The notes beneath the pieces were generated by a model, which was not told the DNA's origin, searched no databases, and was given only the letters and a program-made list of their open reading frames with translations. Made by a program: the position numbers and the translations under genes. From Pseudarthrobacter sulfonivorans (GTDB lineage: Bacteria; Actinomycetota; Actinomycetes; Actinomycetales; Micrococcaceae), in the NCBI RefSeq assembly GCF_024391045.1, contig NZ_JANFCZ010000014.1, positions 1 to 64,000 of the forward strand: a stretch of DNA of 64,000 nt, written 5' to 3'. Every line of letters begins with the position of its first letter. Within the stretch, counting starts at the first letter, position 1. This document shows positions 61,789-64,000 of this stretch, in pieces.

Positions 61789-62537
61789 GCGTTGGCTCCT
61801 TCGGCTGCGGTGTTGCTGTCCAGGAAGGCCAGGCTCTGCGCGATGCCATCGAAGATGTCGCCGGAGTAGTCATCGAATTCCACCACGCCCACCTCAAGGG
61901 ACTTTGCGGCGGCGATCACGTCCATGACCGGGACCTTGCCCTGGCCGGCCGGTTGCTGTGCCTTGTTGTCCCTGTTCAGGGGGCCGTCCTTGATGTGGAT
62001 GAACTTCACCCGGTCGCCGAGCTTGGTGAGGATGTCCACCGGGTCCTGGCCGCCCACGGCCACCCAGTAGGTGTCCACTTCCAGCACCAGTTCGGGGTCC
62101 AGGAGGGATTCGAAGTACTCCAGCGCGGTCTGCCCGTCGATGATGGACTCCAGCTCCCAGGCGTGGTTGTGGTAGCCCACCCGGATGCCGTACCCGGCAC
62201 CCTTCTTCGCTGCGGCATTGAGCTTGGCGGCAGTGGCCTGGATGTCCTCGGCGTTCTGCCAGTGCTCGGCCGGCAGGAAGGGATCGATCACGGTGCTGAT
62301 GCCCAGGTCCTTGGCGGCGGTGAAGATCTCGTCCTGGTCCTGGCTCAGCAGCGGCGCGTGCCCGGACGGGGCGGTGAGGCCGTTCTCCTTCAGAGCTGCA
62401 CCGAGTTCCTTCGCGGTGGCCACAAAATTGTACGGCTCAACCTGGGTGAAGCCGATCTCTGCCACCTTCTTGATGGTTCCGGGCAGGTCTTCCTGGATGG
62501 CGTTGCGGAGGGTGTACAGCTGCAGGGAGTAAGACAT
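61785..62537 (-). CDS. Sugar phosphate isomerase/epimerase (short TIM barrel)
   Basis: This 250-residue TIM-barrel protein is a second, shorter AP-endonuclease-2-family member. Its motifs are SLQLYTLRNAIQEDLPGTIKKVAEIGFTQVEPYNF, GYHNHAWELE (His and Glu), LVLEVDTYWVAVGGQDPVD (Glu, Asp), VKFIHIKDGP (His, Asp) and VGVVEFDDYSGD (Glu). Members include hydroxypyruvate isomerases and 3-keto-sugar or inosose isomerases. It is the first cytosolic enzyme gene after the permeases. I chose the ATG at 62537 with AAAGGA 7-8 bases upstream. Confidence 0.84.
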   Translation of the reverse strand: MSYSLQLYTLRNAIQEDLPGTIKKVAEIGFTQVEPYNFVATAKELGAALKENGLTAPSGHAPLLSQDQDEIFTAAKDLGISTVIDPFLPAEHWQNAEDIQATAAKLNAAAKKGAGYGIRVGYHNHAWELESIIDGQTALEYFESLLDPELVLEVDTYWVAVGGQDPVDILTKLGDRVKFIHIKDGPLNRDNKAQQPAGQGKVPVMDVIAAAKSLEVGVVEFDDYSGDIFDGIAQSLAFLDSNTAAEGANA

Positions 62538-62595
62538 GGTGTTCCTTTGCGGGAGTTCGTTTCGGAAAAATTGGTCGGGGCGGGCCAGTGGCCGG

Positions 62596-63486
62596 CTAGC
62601 GGCCGGCGAGGGATCCGCCGATGCCGCCAACGCTGAAGTACCTGTTCAGGGTGGCGAAGACAATGACTGGCGGGAGCATCATCACCACGGCGAGGGCCAT
62701 GACGGAGGTCCAGTCGGTGGCGTTTTGCTGGAAGAAGGACTGCACGCCCATCGGAAGGGTGAAGATTTCGTTGGAGCGCAGGAACACGATGGCCACCAGG
62801 TAGTCGTTCCAGGCCAGGAGGAACGCGAAGATCGCGGTGGACAGGATGCCCGGGAGGGAGTTGCGCAGCACCACTTTGGTGAAGGAACCGAAGACGGAGC
62901 AGCCGTCAATCCAGGATGCTTCCTCCAGGCTGATGGGGATGGAGTCGAAGTAGGCGGCCATCATCCAGGTGGCCACGGTCATGGTGGAGCCGACGTAGAT
63001 GATGGTCAGGCCCAGCAGGTTGTCCACGAGCCCCATGCCGGCGAACAGAATGAACAGCGGCACCACCGAGGTGATGATGGGCAGTGACTGCATCACGAAC
63101 AGCAGCAGCGAGTAACCGGAGACGGCTTTGCTGCGGCCGCGTGACAGGACATAACCGGCTGGTGCTGCCACCGCCACCGACACCACCACGGTGGAGAGAG
63201 TGGTGATCAGGCTGTTCTGCAGCCAGGTGGCGGCCAGTGTCTTGGAGAACACGTTGGTGAGGTTTTCGAAGGTCAGGCCGGTGGCGGTGCTGTTAGGGCC
63301 GGGGGTGAACGCCAGGACCACGGTGACCAGGATGGGAATCAGGACGACGGCGGTGATGGCCAGGATCAGGACGAACCGCCACCAGCGGCCGCGCATGCCT
63401 GCTTCGGAGAGGACCTTGCGGGGTTTGGCGGCGTCGACGCCGAGTGCGGGGCCGGATTCCGGGTGGGCGTGGAGTACTGTGCTCAT
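62596..63486 (-). CDS. Carbohydrate ABC transporter permease (MalG-type)
   Basis: This 296-residue permease has six predicted helices and the EAA loop ISLEEASWIDGCSVFGSFTKVVLRNSLPGI (about 195-225), where the coupling helix contacts the ATPase. The GPNSTATGLTFENLTNVF loop and the ending LNRYFSVGGIGGSLAGR are typical of the CUT1 inner-membrane subunits. It works with the next gene's product and a binding protein outside the window to import an oligosaccharide. The start overlaps the upstream permease stop by one base (TAATG). No ATPase is in this operon, so a shared MsiK-type ATPase is likely. Confidence 0.9.
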   Translation of the reverse strand: MSTVLHAHPESGPALGVDAAKPRKVLSEAGMRGRWWRFVLILAITAVVLIPILVTVVLAFTPGPNSTATGLTFENLTNVFSKTLAATWLQNSLITTLSTVVVSVAVAAPAGYVLSRGRSKAVSGYSLLLFVMQSLPIITSVVPLFILFAGMGLVDNLLGLTIIYVGSTMTVATWMMAAYFDSIPISLEEASWIDGCSVFGSFTKVVLRNSLPGILSTAIFAFLLAWNDYLVAIVFLRSNEIFTLPMGVQSFFQQNATDWTSVMALAVVMMLPPVIVFATLNRYFSVGGIGGSLAGR

Positions 63487-64000
63487 TATTCGACGCTCGA
63501 CTTTCGGATCTGGCGGTACAGGATAACCGAGATGACCACGAGGGTCATGGTCATGAGGAAGGCGATGGCGACGCCGGGGCCGGTGGCGAAGTCCTGGAAC
63601 ACGGTGCGGTACGCCAGGACCACCAGGGAGGTGGTGGCGCTGACCGGGCCGCCGCCGGTGAGCAGGTAGATCGTCGGGAAGTCGTTGACGCAGAAGATGG
63701 TCATCAGGATCCAGCTGATGTAGGTGGACCGGGCGATCAGCGGCAGGGTGATCTGGCTGAATTGCTGCCAGCGGGTGGCGCCGTCCATGCTCGCGGCCTC
63801 GTACACGGTGCTGTCCACCGAGGCCAGCGCCGCGGAGATCATCATCATCATGAACGGGAAGCTGACCCAGACCTTGAAGGCCATGACCGTGATGGAGGCC
63901 AGGGTGGGGTCTGCGAGGAAGAGCGGGGTACCCAGGCCAAGGTTGCGGAAGAGCGCAGGGATCAGGCTGTCCGGAGTGGCCACCAGCCAGTTCCAGGCGG
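63486..64000 (-). CDS. Carbohydrate ABC transporter permease (MalF-type), 5' end outside window
   Basis: The visible C-terminal 171 codons show the second half of a MalF-type CUT1 permease: a helix with FKVWVSFPFMMMMISAALASVDSTVYEAASMDGATRWQQFSQITLPLI carrying the EAA motif (YEAASMDGATRWQQF, about 80 residues before the end), then two helices and a VLYRQIRKSSVE tail. The gene continues beyond base 64000, so its start, binding protein and regulator are not visible. It heads the operon seen here. Confidence 0.88.
   Translation of the reverse strand, partial: AWNWLVATPDSLIPALFRNLGLGTPLFLADPTLASITVMAFKVWVSFPFMMMMISAALASVDSTVYEAASMDGATRWQQFSQITLPLIARSTYISWILMTIFCVNDFPTIYLLTGGGPVSATTSLVVLAYRTVFQDFATGPGVAIAFLMTMTLVVISVILYRQIRKSSVE

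Overview
The window is a GC-rich actinobacterial chromosome segment, almost certainly Arthrobacter/Pseudarthrobacter or a close Micrococcaceae relative. The evidence is the GC-rich third codon positions, the gene order lysC / recR-dnaX-ffs / tRNA-Ser, the DUF3151 and LytR_C proteins, and apparent leaderless promoters. I see no transposase, integrase, prophage or CRISPR array. Most genes are ordinary chromosomal genes, and the interest lies in the regulatory RNAs, repeats and eroded genes.

Layout. 0-6.6 kb: DUF3151 protein, a UDG-like protein, a secreted M14 carboxypeptidase, purA, a YegP-like protein, and an ECF sigma factor with a coupled membrane protein. 6.6-19.3 kb: a sulfur region. One SAM-riboswitch operon on the minus strand holds a small unknown ORF, acs, sfnG, metY and a CoA-binding protein. 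A second SAM-riboswitch operon on the plus strand holds a 17-codon leader ORF, metN, metI, a DszA/NtaA-type monooxygenase, metQ and an SfnB-like dehydrogenase. A second CoA-binding protein and a 2-oxoglutarate oxygenase lie between them. Together these genes would take up methionine, mobilise sulfur from organosulfur compounds and feed sulfide into homocysteine when SAM is low. 19.3-25.1 kb: small housekeeping genes, then purS-purQ-purL.

25.7-35.4 kb is secreted and accessory. It has a frameshifted sialidase, a 1043-residue subtilase and two proteins resembling Streptomyces subtilisin inhibitor (SSI), then a MarR regulator and two small paralogues. 35.5-44.1 kb: lysC, an ABC exporter, recR, dnaX, SRP RNA and tRNA-Ser(GGA). 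44.1-57.1 kb: an MpaB/DUF2236 protein, an M23 peptidase with a tandem-repeat tail, glutathione peroxidase, a phosphodiesterase, a Stealth-type phosphotransferase with a probable ATT start, a HAD protein, a LytR_C protein, a TetR regulator, a DsbA-like protein, and a glycosyltransferase plus amylo-1,6-glucosidase pair. 57.1-64 kb: a GNAT gene, about 0.76 kb of gene debris (Gfo/Idh and TolB-like remnants), then a sugar-uptake and oxidation operon that runs off the right edge.

Three long hairpins with shared outer arms (446-500, 21588-21650, 35418-35480) each sit between convergent genes and look like a dispersed bidirectional-terminator repeat. At least six genes have a TAGGNT-like -10 only 6-7 bases before the start codon, which implies leaderless mRNAs.
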